Below, piece after piece: positions 18,499 to 26,796 of a stretch of DNA of 64,000 nt (positions within the stretch are counted from its first letter, which is position 1; each line of letters starts with the position of its first letter). The DNA is taken from assembly GCF_900240405.1 (NCBI RefSeq), contig NZ_OEQK01000004.1, forward strand, positions 124,001 through 188,000, written 5' to 3'. The notes under the pieces are model-generated. The model saw only the letters and a list, made by a program, of their open reading frames with translations. It made no database searches and had not been told where the DNA came from. The translations under genes and the position numbers were made by a program. The DNA is from Salirhabdus sp. Marseille-P4669 (GTDB taxonomy: Bacteria > Bacillota > Bacilli > Bacillales > Alkalibacillaceae).

Positions 18499-19290
18499 AT
18501 GATTACATTCAAAGATGTCTCACTTGTCTATCCCAATGGGACACAGGGATTAAAGGATATAAATGTAACCATTAATAAAGGCGAGTTTGTTGTTATTGTA
18601 GGACTTTCTGGAGCAGGAAAATCAACCTTTATTAGAAGTATTAATAGAATGGTGACCCCTACAAGTGGCCAGCTTTTAGTGGAAGATGAGGATATTTTAA
18701 AATTAGAGGGTAAAAGCTTAAGAAAACTTCGGACAAAGGTCGGAATGATTTTCCAAAATTACAATTTGGTGAATCGCTCTAGTGTAATTAAAAATACGAT
18801 TAGTGGACGACTTGGTCACACTGGAACCCTTCGTAGTATATTCAATCTTTACTCGAAAGAAGATAAAATGAAGGCCTATGATAATCTAAAGCGTGTAAAC
18901 ATGGAAGAGAAAGTATATAGTAGGGCTGACGAACTAAGTGGTGGTCAGCAGCAACGTGTAAGTATTGCTAGAGTGTTAACACAAGATCCTTCAATTATAC
19001 TTGCGGATGAACCGGTTGCTAGCCTTGACCCACCAACTTCGCATCAAGTTATGTCTTATTTGAGGAGAGTTAACAAGGAGGACAACATTACGACAATTGT
19101 TAACTTACACTTTATTGATATGGCAATGGAATATGCAGATCGCATTATCGGAATGCGTGATGGTGAAATTGTATTTGACGGTCCAGTAAGTGAAGTTAGT
19201 GACAAAACATTTGAGCAAATCTATAACCGTCCAATTCGTGATGAGGATTTGAGAGGAAGTGAAGAGAATGAAACTTCCGAACAAGAATAA
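18499..19290 (+). CDS. phnC: Phosphonate-type ABC transporter ATP-binding protein (PhnC)
   Basis: A 263-residue ABC ATPase. Walker A is GLSGAGKS near residue 35, the Q-loop is MIFQNYNLV, the signature is LSGGQQQR, and Walker B ends ILADEPVASLDP. The insertion GHTGTLRSIFNLYSKEDK between Q-loop and signature is typical of PhnC. It energises uptake through the two PhnE permeases. The C-terminal 20 residues overlap the start of phnE1. AAAGGGAG precedes the ATG. Confidence 0.92.
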   Translation: MITFKDVSLVYPNGTQGLKDINVTINKGEFVVIVGLSGAGKSTFIRSINRMVTPTSGQLLVEDEDILKLEGKSLRKLRTKVGMIFQNYNLVNRSSVIKNTISGRLGHTGTLRSIFNLYSKEDKMKAYDNLKRVNMEEKVYSRADELSGGQQQRVSIARVLTQDPSIILADEPVASLDPPTSHQVMSYLRRVNKEDNITTIVNLHFIDMAMEYADRIIGMRDGEIVFDGPVSEVSDKTFEQIYNRPIRDEDLRGSEENETSEQE

Positions 19291-20089
19291 AACGAGCGAA
19301 AATGAAAGTAAAATCTATTCTGTCTATCCAAAAAAGGTGAAATTTCAGATTAGTATTATATTTGCTATTGTACTTTTTTGGTATTTCTATAGTTTGCGGG
19401 CAACAGATGCTGACTTTTTAGAACTATTTGGAGATTTAGATGTAGTTTTTGGAAAATTAATCGAAATGTTTCCTCCTGATTGGTCCTATATTGAATCTGC
19501 TATCGATCCTCTAATAGAAACGATTCAAATAGCAGTGGTAGCATCAACTTTTGCGATTCTTATCTGTATTCCGATGAGCTTATTATCAGCGAATACAATT
19601 GTGAAAAATAAGTTTATTTATCAAACATTCCGTAACATCATGAACCTATTACGTACAATGCCGGATATTTTATTAGCAACTATCTTTGTAAGTTTATTCG
19701 GTGTTGGTATTTTCCCAGGTATTTTAGCGTTAACCGTGTTTTCATTAGGTCTTTTAGCTAAATTATTAAGTGAAACAATTGAAACAATTGATACTAGACA
19801 ATTAGAAGCTATCCGTTCAACAGGTGGAAATATCATTCAAGTTATTTGGTATGGAGTAGTACCACAAGTGTTGCCTAGCTTCATTTCATATGGTTTGTAT
19901 GTATTTGAACTCAATGTTCGTGCCTCTTTAGTTCTTGGATTTGTAGGAGCTGGAGGTATCGGATCGATTATAGATACACAGTTAAACTTTATGCAATATC
20001 AGAAAGTAATGGCTGTATTAGTTCTTTTACTAGTTGCAGTTATTATTATTGAAACGTTAAGTAACATGTTAAGAAGGAGAGTTGTATGA
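19268..20089 (+). CDS. phnE: Phosphonate-type ABC transporter permease (PhnE, first copy)
   Basis: A 273-residue membrane permease with about six membrane segments. The family loop ETIDTRQLEAIRSTGGN lies near residue 180, the GVVPQVLPSFISY coupling segment follows, and FVGAGGIGSII comes near the end. The ATG at 19268 is preferred. An in-frame GTG at 19259 directly abuts the AGGAA ribosome binding site. It overlaps phnC by 23 nt and the second phnE by 4 nt. Confidence 0.9.
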   Translation: MKLPNKNKTSENESKIYSVYPKKVKFQISIIFAIVLFWYFYSLRATDADFLELFGDLDVVFGKLIEMFPPDWSYIESAIDPLIETIQIAVVASTFAILICIPMSLLSANTIVKNKFIYQTFRNIMNLLRTMPDILLATIFVSLFGVGIFPGILALTVFSLGLLAKLLSETIETIDTRQLEAIRSTGGNIIQVIWYGVVPQVLPSFISYGLYVFELNVRASLVLGFVGAGGIGSIIDTQLNFMQYQKVMAVLVLLLVAVIIIETLSNMLRRRVV

Positions 20090-20892
20090 TGGCAAACGAT
20101 TTTCGATTACCTCCAAAACCGAATCGTACTAGAAAACGTGTTCGGAATATCATAATTGCTCTCGTTCTTGCAGTTATTTACTTTTGGGCTTTTTCAGGGG
20201 TCATTAAAAAAATAGACTGGTCATTCTTCGGTGAAATGGGCGAAAAATTTGGGAAGGTTATTCCTAGATTATTTGACCCAGCCTGGGAGGAGTTTGAAAA
20301 AGTCTTTGATTTAATATTAGAAACTATTTTTATTGCTTATGGGGGAACATTAATTGCCGCAGTGCTAGCCGTTCCGTTTGGTTTCTGGGCTGCTCGCAAC
20401 ATGGTGAAATCTCCTATTTGGAATACATTAGGAAAATGGTTTTTAATTCTAGATCGGACCTTCCCAGAGCTTATACTAGCTATTTTATTTGTGATTTCAG
20501 TTGGACCTGGGGCATTTGCTGGTATGCTTACTATCGGTTTAACTGCTTTTGGTATGTTAGGTAAGCTATATGCTGAAGTAATTGAGAGTATTGATATGAA
20601 AGTTGTAGAAGCAATGGAAGCAAACGGTGCAAACAAAATTCAAATCTTATTCTATGCAATTTTCCCACAGGTATTACCTGAATTTTTATCCTTCGCATTG
20701 TATCGATTTGAAATTGACATTCGTGCCTCAACTGTACTTGGACTAGTTGGTGCAGGTGGTATTGGTACACTAATTGTAATAACGGCAGCGAATCGTAACT
20801 GGGAACAATTGGGCTTGATTATTATTTCGATTGTTGTAGTGGTTATGATTATTGATTTCATTAGCTCCAAGATTAGAAAACGACTTGTTTAA
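20086..20892 (+). CDS. phnE: Phosphonate-type ABC transporter permease (PhnE, second copy)
   Basis: A 268-residue permease, paralogous to the preceding one. It has the same EVIESIDMKVVEAMEANGAN loop, the AIFPQVLPEFLSFALYRFE coupling helix and the LGLVGAGGIGTLI ending. Two unequal PhnE proteins presumably form a heterodimeric channel. It begins ATGATG with AAGGAGAG upstream and overlaps the previous stop (ATGA). It is the last gene of phnDCEE and is followed by a strong terminator. Confidence 0.9.
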   Translation: MMANDFRLPPKPNRTRKRVRNIIIALVLAVIYFWAFSGVIKKIDWSFFGEMGEKFGKVIPRLFDPAWEEFEKVFDLILETIFIAYGGTLIAAVLAVPFGFWAARNMVKSPIWNTLGKWFLILDRTFPELILAILFVISVGPGAFAGMLTIGLTAFGMLGKLYAEVIESIDMKVVEAMEANGANKIQILFYAIFPQVLPEFLSFALYRFEIDIRASTVLGLVGAGGIGTLIVITAANRNWEQLGLIIISIVVVVMIIDFISSKIRKRLV

Positions 20893-20897
20893 GAAAT

Positions 20898-20940
20898 AAA
20901 GGAAAGCTGACTATTTTTATAGTCAGCTTTCCTTTATTTA
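20898..20940 (+). terminator. Terminator of the phnDCEE operon
   Basis: A 16-bp stem of AAAGGAAAGCTGACTA and its complement with a 6-nt loop and a following T-rich stretch. Confidence 0.88.
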
Positions 20941-21011
20941 TAATTCAACCTTTACATAAAGAACTATTGATAATATGATAGTTAAAACATTATAGGGGAG
21001 AGGGATAAAAG

Positions 21012-21842
21012 GTGATTTTACTAAAAAACCATAACTTTATTCATCGAAGTGAAGCAAAAACAGACATTGAAGATAGGGGATATACGTTTGGAGATGGCGT
21101 TTATGAGGTCATTCGAATATATAATGGTGCCTATTTTATGCTGGAGTATCATTTGAATCGTCTCCAATATAGTTTAAACGAAGTTGGAATTAATTATGAT
21201 GTTGAATCCGAAGATCTCGAGACACTTTTAAGCGAACTGTTAAATAAAAATACAATAGAAGATGGAGCAATTTACTTACAAATTACAAGAGGGATTGCAC
21301 CTAGAAAACATCCATATCCAACGAATAGTCAACCAGAGCTTTATGCCTACCCAATTCCGGTATCAAGTCCGAAAAAGGAACAAGAACAAGGTGTACATTT
21401 AACGCTAGTTGAGGACTTGCGTTGGTTACGATGTGATATTAAAAGTTTAAATCTGCTATATAATGTGATGGTAAAACAAAAAGCAGTGGATAGTGGAGCT
21501 TATGAAGCGCTGTTATATCGCAGCAAAGACCATATAACAGAAGGATCTTCATCTAATTTTTTTGGCATTAAAAATGGGAAAGTCCTAACCCATCCAGCTA
21601 ACAACTATATTCTAAATGGGATTACAAGAATTGCGGTTCAAAAAATATGTAAATCACAAGGCATTCCTTTTGTTGAAAAGGTATTGTCTGTAGACGAATT
21701 AGCAGAGCTTGACGAAGCCTTTATCGCATCGACAACAGCTGAAGTTGTCCCCGTTACAAAAATTGATGACGTTGTAATTGGGGATGGAACTGTAGGGGAG
21801 ATTGCAAAAAAATTGCAAGCAGGTTTCTTACAGTTGATATAA
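21012..21842 (+). CDS. dat: D-amino-acid aminotransferase (D-alanine transaminase)
   Basis: A 276-residue fold-type IV PLP enzyme that makes D-glutamate from D-alanine and 2-oxoglutarate for peptidoglycan. Catalytic Lys144 lies in RCDIKSLNLL, the family signature around Lys145 of the Bacillus enzyme. The block ITEGSSSNFFGIK and the C-terminal ASTTAEVVPVTKID also match D-amino-acid transaminase rather than branched-chain aminotransferase. The start is GTG with GGGAGAGGG upstream. It stands alone after the phn operon. Confidence 0.9.
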   Translation: MILLKNHNFIHRSEAKTDIEDRGYTFGDGVYEVIRIYNGAYFMLEYHLNRLQYSLNEVGINYDVESEDLETLLSELLNKNTIEDGAIYLQITRGIAPRKHPYPTNSQPELYAYPIPVSSPKKEQEQGVHLTLVEDLRWLRCDIKSLNLLYNVMVKQKAVDSGAYEALLYRSKDHITEGSSSNFFGIKNGKVLTHPANNYILNGITRIAVQKICKSQGIPFVEKVLSVDELAELDEAFIASTTAEVVPVTKIDDVVIGDGTVGEIAKKLQAGFLQLI

Positions 21843-21893
21843 AAAAGTTATGCTTAGAAACCGTATAAATGCTCATTTAATGAACCTTACCGT

Positions 21894-22046
21894 ATGCCCT
21901 CAAGTATAGGAACAGATTTACCTATCTTTCGAGAACAAGCATCTGAACACTACACCCTAGAGGATATTTTGAACACCTACCAACGCCCTGATGATTTTCA
22001 GAAAGTAGGATATGCAGGATTTTTTAAATACAATCACACCTTTTAA
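21894..22046 (+). pseudogene. Possible remnant or tiny ORF (50 codons)
   Basis: In the 363-nt gap after dat there is an open frame of 50 codons beginning ATG-CCC-TCA, reading MPSSIGTDLPIFREQA at the start and VGYAGFFKYNHTF at the end. The amino-acid composition looks protein-like (many Glu, Asp, Tyr, Phe). There is no ribosome binding site before the ATG, and the frame ends just before a hairpin. It may be the tail of a decayed gene. I do not recognise the family. Confidence 0.3.
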
Positions 22047-22050
22047 CCAA

Positions 22051-22086
22051 AATAAAAAGCCCTAGGTCTGGGGCTTTATTTTTTGG
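22051..22086 (+). terminator. Hairpin terminator in the dat-downstream gap
   Basis: AAAGCCC / GGGCTTT stem with an 8-nt loop followed by T residues. It would end transcripts coming from dat or from the possible gene remnant. The rest of the gap, up to 22205, shows nothing I can assign. Confidence 0.7.
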
Positions 22087-22205
22087 TTTTCACTTAATTT
22101 CTTGGAATTATCATTGGTGAACGTTTCAATCGGAAACGCACCTTTTTTACCTAGAAAATAGCTTACTACCTGATATCAAAACACATATCCCCTAAATCAC
22201 CGTTT

Positions 22206-22622
22206 TTATGCAGTCACAGCTGGTAAAAAGTGCTGGTAGAATCGAATGATCCAGAACAATGTGATAGCAAGAATAATTACGGTACTACTTATTAAGATAG
22301 CGCGCCAATATTTATAATGGCCAAAAAGAGCATATATAAATAGAATTGGTATTCCAAAAAATACAATGATTGTACATAGTGCAAAGAACAATAAAAACAT
22401 CCCAATACCAAAATGTAAAGAAAATAATGAAAAACTACCAAGCAAAGAGTAGACGGGAACAAATAATAAAATAGGTGTAATCAACAAATAGAGGTAGCTC
22501 TTCCAGTGATGTTTTTTTATATATGCACTCATAAGAGGGGACGATACCCAATTTAGAAAACCAACATATTTATTTTTTCCCCACTCTATTATATGGTGAA
22601 TAACAGATTGAAATGTGTCCAT
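22206..22622 (-). CDS. Hypothetical membrane protein (138 aa)
   Basis: A protein with an amphipathic N-terminal region of about 40 residues, then three strong hydrophobic segments at roughly 43-62, 68-95 and 110-128. No catalytic motif or familiar signature is visible. The minus-strand ATG has GAGGTT upstream. It stands alone between dat and the Nfu-N gene. Function unknown. Confidence 0.6.
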   Translation of the reverse strand: MDTFQSVIHHIIEWGKNKYVGFLNWVSSPLMSAYIKKHHWKSYLYLLITPILLFVPVYSLLGSFSLFSLHFGIGMFLLFFALCTIIVFFGIPILFIYALFGHYKYWRAILISSTVIILAITLFWIIRFYQHFLPAVTA

Positions 22623-22828
22623 AGTATAACCTCCTCATTGGATTCTACTATTTCTATTTAATATATATACCATTTCTTTAAAAATTTGATTTTACCTTCA
22701 CGAAAATGTTGTATACGAAAGGACTTTTTTTAATTTTGTCGAAATTGGTTATTTTTTTACATACTCTAATCTTTTTCTATTCCTTTATTCATGCTAAGAT
22801 ATAGGAAGAAACATTGGGAGGGATATGA

Positions 22829-23092
22829 ATGAGTGTTTTTGCTGAAGCTACTCCAAATCCAAATGCAATGAAATTTACCGCAAGTAAAGATATTTTTAGT
22901 GGCGATGCTAGTGTATCTGTAATGGCTGGACAAACTAGTGAACACGATATTTTAAATGATCTAATGAAGCTTGCTGGCGTTGACAATGTATTTGGATATA
23001 AAAACTTTATTACGGTTAACAAAACGTTTGATTCAAGTTGGGATCAATTGGTTCCTACAGTAGAAGAAGTATTTGAAAAGTATGGATACTAA
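22829..23092 (+). CDS. Scaffold protein Nfu/NifU N-terminal domain protein
   Basis: An 87-residue protein made entirely of the Nfu-N domain, with ATPNPNAMKFTASKDI at the start and LMKLAGVDNVFGYKNFITVNK in the middle. The C-terminal CxxC iron-sulphur scaffold domain of full Nfu proteins is absent, so it cannot itself hold a cluster in the Nfu way. Stand-alone Nfu-N proteins are common in Bacillaceae, with unknown function, perhaps protein-protein contacts in cluster delivery. GGGAGGG lies before the ATG. Confidence 0.85.
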   Translation: MSVFAEATPNPNAMKFTASKDIFSGDASVSVMAGQTSEHDILNDLMKLAGVDNVFGYKNFITVNKTFDSSWDQLVPTVEEVFEKYGY

Positions 23093-23100
23093 ATAAGACA

Positions 23101-23143
23101 AAAAAGAAAAGTCAATCTGCAATAGGATTGACTTTTCTTTTTG
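23101..23143. terminator. Bidirectional terminator between convergent genes
   Basis: AGAAAAGTCAAT / ATTGACTTTTCT stem with a 10-nt loop, T-run on the right and A-run on the left. It serves the Nfu-N gene and the large membrane-protein gene that converges on it. Confidence 0.85.
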
Positions 23144-23146
23144 TTT

Positions 23147-24700
23147 CTAGAAATAAAATGGTCCTAAAAATAGTAAATAGCATAAATATTGAATGCCAAT
23201 AAAATACGCATATTTTCCGATTGTTCCCCATTCACGTTTCACTAATAATACGCTTATTAATGCAATAGCAGCAAATAGTAAAATGTATATGATACTACTA
23301 CCATCAAAGGTAATATAGCTAGGCGCTGTAGAATATCCGTTTGTTGGAAACAAGAAGTTTCGCATAAGAAGTGCTCCGATTACGAATAAAATAACCCCAA
23401 TGAAAAATACTAGATTACTTTCATTCATGTCATGATTTCGACCTTTTATTCGATAAATAATATTGGCAATTATTAAATAAACAATTGGGATGAGCAACCA
23501 GCCCATCACTAATAATAAGACAAAAGCGGAAGTAGCTAAATTACTAATGCTAATACCGAATGCAACTAAATACTCTTCCATTGTTTTCGAACGGGTTTGT
23601 TCCATAATTTTTTCATTCGTTGAAGAAAGGAATAAATCATATTTCTGTTGACCTGAAGATTCCTTCCATAAGACTGCATTTTCACCAAAGTACATGGGAT
23701 CCGATGATACGGAGTATGTATTACTATGTTGTACAACAGAATCAGCATCACCAGTAAAGTTAATGGAATATATGTTCATAGCATGCTTGTCGTTTGTATC
23801 TTTAAATGTAAACCCTACACTTCGAAATAATGCTTGTAGCTTTCCATCTACTATACGAAGTTTTACATGGGACAAGTTATCTAATGGACGATTGGTAACA
23901 GGGTCCATCGGTTGCACTTGGGTCAATTCCACAGTCGAATCATCAATAGGAAAGGAACTATAATAGAAGTAAAACTTTTTATTTTCCGTGCTTTGCGATT
24001 CACCTGTAACGGCAACATATACCGTTTGATCATGGGCAGTTAATTCAATTTGGTTAATTTGATTACTTACCCCTATGTTTATATCCTCTTGTAATAGCTG
24101 CTTATACGTATTTTCATCGGTTTTGCGATAAATCGAAAAACTACCACGATTAAGATTGCTAGAATAAACAAGGATTAAATCTTCTACAGCCTGAATTTTT
24201 TCAATAGGGTGAGCCACATTAAAAAGCTTATTACTTTCCGTTGTTTCTATATTTAAGGAATAAACTTCTTGACCTTTCGCATAAAAAAGCTGCTCATTAG
24301 TTCCCCGTTGAAAAAGAGTAGCCTGGTCTAATTTTTCATTTGTAGCTCCGTCAAGAATAGCACCATCGTTATATAAAATAATGTTATCTTGATATACATA
24401 GAAATCTTCTAATTTTGGCTTTGTTAGTATCGTATTCCTTTCTATTAAATCGTAATTGGAATCATACTTAGCTGCCTTCAGATTCCCGTCCTCTACGTAA
24501 TATAGATGGGTTGTTTCATCCTTTGATTCGACTTGTGGAGCATAAAAACTATCAATAGTAGCTATTTTTAATTCTCTGCTCCAGTTTTCGGATGGTGGTG
24601 CTGTAAATCGTTGAAGATTTATAAAATAGAGAATTGCTAAGGATACGATAATGATCGTTAGTGGAATAAGCCAAAATAGCTTGTGTCGGAATGTTTTCAT
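23147..24700 (-). CDS. Hypothetical membrane protein with large external domain (517 aa)
   Basis: One membrane segment at residues 8-28 is followed by an external region of about 340 residues. That region is rich in short beta-strand patterns ending in Tyr/Phe (for example LFYAKGQEVYSLNI and VYVAVTGESQ), which might form a beta-propeller. At least four hydrophobic helices occupy the last 140 residues. I recognise no family name and no catalytic motif. A CodY-like box lies about 40 nt upstream. The gene is monocistronic between two bidirectional terminators. Confidence 0.65.
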   Translation of the reverse strand: MKTFRHKLFWLIPLTIIIVSLAILYFINLQRFTAPPSENWSRELKIATIDSFYAPQVESKDETTHLYYVEDGNLKAAKYDSNYDLIERNTILTKPKLEDFYVYQDNIILYNDGAILDGATNEKLDQATLFQRGTNEQLFYAKGQEVYSLNIETTESNKLFNVAHPIEKIQAVEDLILVYSSNLNRGSFSIYRKTDENTYKQLLQEDINIGVSNQINQIELTAHDQTVYVAVTGESQSTENKKFYFYYSSFPIDDSTVELTQVQPMDPVTNRPLDNLSHVKLRIVDGKLQALFRSVGFTFKDTNDKHAMNIYSINFTGDADSVVQHSNTYSVSSDPMYFGENAVLWKESSGQQKYDLFLSSTNEKIMEQTRSKTMEEYLVAFGISISNLATSAFVLLLVMGWLLIPIVYLIIANIIYRIKGRNHDMNESNLVFFIGVILFVIGALLMRNFLFPTNGYSTAPSYITFDGSSIIYILLFAAIALISVLLVKREWGTIGKYAYFIGIQYLCYLLFLGPFYF

Positions 24701-24739
24701 TTAAACTTCACTCTTCCTCTTAAAATTTAAAATACTAGT

Positions 24740-24754
24740 ATTTTTCAGAATATT
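24740..24754 (-). promoter_or_regulatory. CodY-like box upstream of the 517-aa membrane protein
   Basis: The 15-mer ATTTTTCAGAATATT matches the CodY consensus AATTTTCWGAAAATT at 13 of 15 positions. It lies in the leader of the minus-strand gene, in a place where a repressor could act. In an AT-rich genome such matches also arise by chance. Confidence 0.35.
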
Positions 24755-24812
24755 AATCTATTTTAGCATACTTGAAAATTTTTCTAAATAGTTCTTAATG
24801 GGATAATTAAAC

Positions 24813-24853
24813 GAACAAAACCTAGGAATCGAATTCGATTCCTAGGTTTTCTT
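24813..24853. terminator. Perfect palindrome acting as bidirectional terminator
   Basis: A 34-nt perfect inverted repeat without spacer (arms AAAACCTAGGAATCGAA, centre GAATTC) between the BsuPI lipoprotein gene and the membrane-protein gene. T residues follow on the right and the A-run on the left gives T residues leftward. Confidence 0.8.
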
Positions 24854-25743
24854 TATGGTTGAAAGCTTTCAAGAGGTACCACTGCCTCATTATTTATACT
24901 TCCATCCTTTGGGTTATGCTCATAGAGAAAAAGAGAGACGGTACCGTTGATAGGTAATTGGGTCGGGTTCAACTGCAAATCGATTTCAAATGGAGACCAA
25001 TTTGGAGCTCCTTCCTTTAAGGTTTTATTTGTTTCCTCTATTAAAATTTGATGACCGTCTTCTACGTGATAAGAAAAGTGACCTGCCGTGACTTTCGCTT
25101 CTCCAGTAATCGTGTATACACCATTTTCCCCAGTTACTTCTAGATTTCGAAATGCAGCTTGTGTTTCACTTTCCTGTTCTTTATCGATACGAATAGACAC
25201 ATCCTTCATAAAAGGATTTGCATCTAGAGGTGCTTCATTAATGTTTATCGGTAGTAACGTCACTGTCGCAATCCACTCGCTTGTTGGCATATCACCATAC
25301 TCCCATTCAAATGTCCAATCTAATGTCTCATTTGGTTTTATTTCTTTAAAAACAAGTGCTTCTGTAAACATCTTTCCCTCTGAATAGCGATAGATCTCTT
25401 CATTTGATTCTGTGTCTTTAACAACTATTTCAAACTGTTGTCCAGAAGAAAAGCCTATCTGCATAGCCTCAGAAGCATTATTTTTTAGGGACATATGAAA
25501 GGTTACTGTACCATTTTCTACACTAGTAGTTACTTCATATTGTAATTTTTCTAATAATGCATGCGTATCAACCGATTGTTCCTCCAATTCATCTAAAGTA
25601 GGCAATTCTTCAGTACCATCGTTATCATTTGCAACCGGATTATCCGATGAAGACCCAGAGGTTTGATCTTCTTCGTTTTCCGAAGTCCCGCATCCTGCTA
25701 TGGCAACAAACAATAATAAAGATAATACAAACAATCTTTTCAT
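24853..25743 (-). CDS. BsuPI-domain lipoprotein
   Basis: A 296-residue predicted lipoprotein. The signal peptide ends AIAGC with Cys18, followed by an acidic Asn/Asp/Ser linker. The BsuPI proteinase-inhibitor domain covers about residues 65-170, shown by NNASEAMQIGFSSGQQFEIVV, YRYSEGKMFTEA and IKPNETLDWTFEWEYG. A second beta-rich domain of about 100 residues follows. In B. subtilis the intracellular proteinase inhibitor gene ipi lies between yitT and yitU. This gene occupies the same place beside yitT but is exported and more than twice as long. The ATG at 25743 is chosen so that the signal peptide begins MKR. Confidence 0.82.
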   Translation of the reverse strand: MKRLFVLSLLLFVAIAGCGTSENEEDQTSGSSSDNPVANDNDGTEELPTLDELEEQSVDTHALLEKLQYEVTTSVENGTVTFHMSLKNNASEAMQIGFSSGQQFEIVVKDTESNEEIYRYSEGKMFTEALVFKEIKPNETLDWTFEWEYGDMPTSEWIATVTLLPININEAPLDANPFMKDVSIRIDKEQESETQAAFRNLEVTGENGVYTITGEAKVTAGHFSYHVEDGHQILIEETNKTLKEGAPNWSPFEIDLQLNPTQLPINGTVSLFLYEHNPKDGSINNEAVVPLESFQP

Positions 25744-25801
25744 GTAACACACATCCTCACTTATCTTTTTTACAAATTAGTCGGTAGAGATAAAGTAGAG
25801 G

Positions 25802-26659
25802 TTACACAATTTTTTCATTTTCTTTTCGAAAGAAGCCAAATATCCCAGTTGTTTGAACAATATTCGTAAATGCATTTGGGTCCACTTCTTTTATAATTTT
25901 TTCAAGGTCGTATAATTCGTAACGAGTGATTACCATTACTAACATGTTTTTATCCTCTTTTGAAAAGGCTCCTTTAGCTGGTAACGAAGTAATCCCCCGA
26001 ATCATTACAGAATGAATAGCATCTTGCAATTCGTCCCCTTTATTCGTAACAATCATTGCCGTTAACTTCTCATGACGAGTGTGAATAGCATCAATGACAC
26101 GAGTGGAAACATAAAGCGTAACCATTGTATACAGGGACTTCTCTGGGTCGTATAAGATTCCTGCCATTATAATAATGAATCCATTCATAATAAGAAAATA
26201 ACTTCCGATTGGGCGGTCTTTCATACGGGATAAGATCATTGCTACAATATCCATCCCACCAGTTGATGCACCCCATTTTAAGGTTAAGCCAATACCGACA
26301 GCTGCTATAACACCACCGAAAACTGCATTTAGTAATATATCATCTGCTAAATTTCTTAATGGGATAATTTCAAGAAAGATGGTTGTAAATAATACCGAGA
26401 TGGCACTATAGATGGTAAACCCCTTACCAACCTTGAACCATCCTAATATCGTAACCGGTACATTTAAAAGTAGTAATAAGATACCGGTAGAAATACTAAT
26501 CCCCGCAAAATCCTTTAAAACACTGGATAATAATTGGGCAATGCCTGTAAAACCACTAGCATATACATTTGCTTCAATTAAAAATAAATTTAAAGATATC
26601 GCATTTAATAATGCACCGAATATAACGATAATAAATCGTTTTGCTTCTAGTAAAAACAT
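25802..26659 (-). CDS. yitT: YitT family membrane protein (DUF161/DUF2179)
   Basis: A 285-residue protein with five to six membrane segments in the first 190 residues (YitT_membrane). The C-terminal cytosolic DUF2179 domain includes VIDAIHTRHEKLTAMIVTNKG and ITSLPAKGAFSKEDKNML. GASTGGMDIVAMILSR is the family hallmark. The function is unknown, and transport is often suggested. It is followed after 58 nt by the BsuPI lipoprotein gene on the same strand with no terminator between, so the two may be co-transcribed. Confidence 0.9.
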   Translation of the reverse strand: MFLLEAKRFIIVIFGALLNAISLNLFLIEANVYASGFTGIAQLLSSVLKDFAGISISTGILLLLLNVPVTILGWFKVGKGFTIYSAISVLFTTIFLEIIPLRNLADDILLNAVFGGVIAAVGIGLTLKWGASTGGMDIVAMILSRMKDRPIGSYFLIMNGFIIIMAGILYDPEKSLYTMVTLYVSTRVIDAIHTRHEKLTAMIVTNKGDELQDAIHSVMIRGITSLPAKGAFSKEDKNMLVMVITRYELYDLEKIIKEVDPNAFTNIVQTTGIFGFFRKENEKIV

Positions 26660-26796
26660 AAGGCCCTCCTTAATATGATAAAAATGTGTAAAAAGCGTTT
26701 GATAACTAGGTCGAAGTTCTTGAGTAAAAATTGACGTTTTTATCTTTCCAATATAAACTAAATATAAATTGTTATCAAAGCAAAGGGTGTGAGAAA

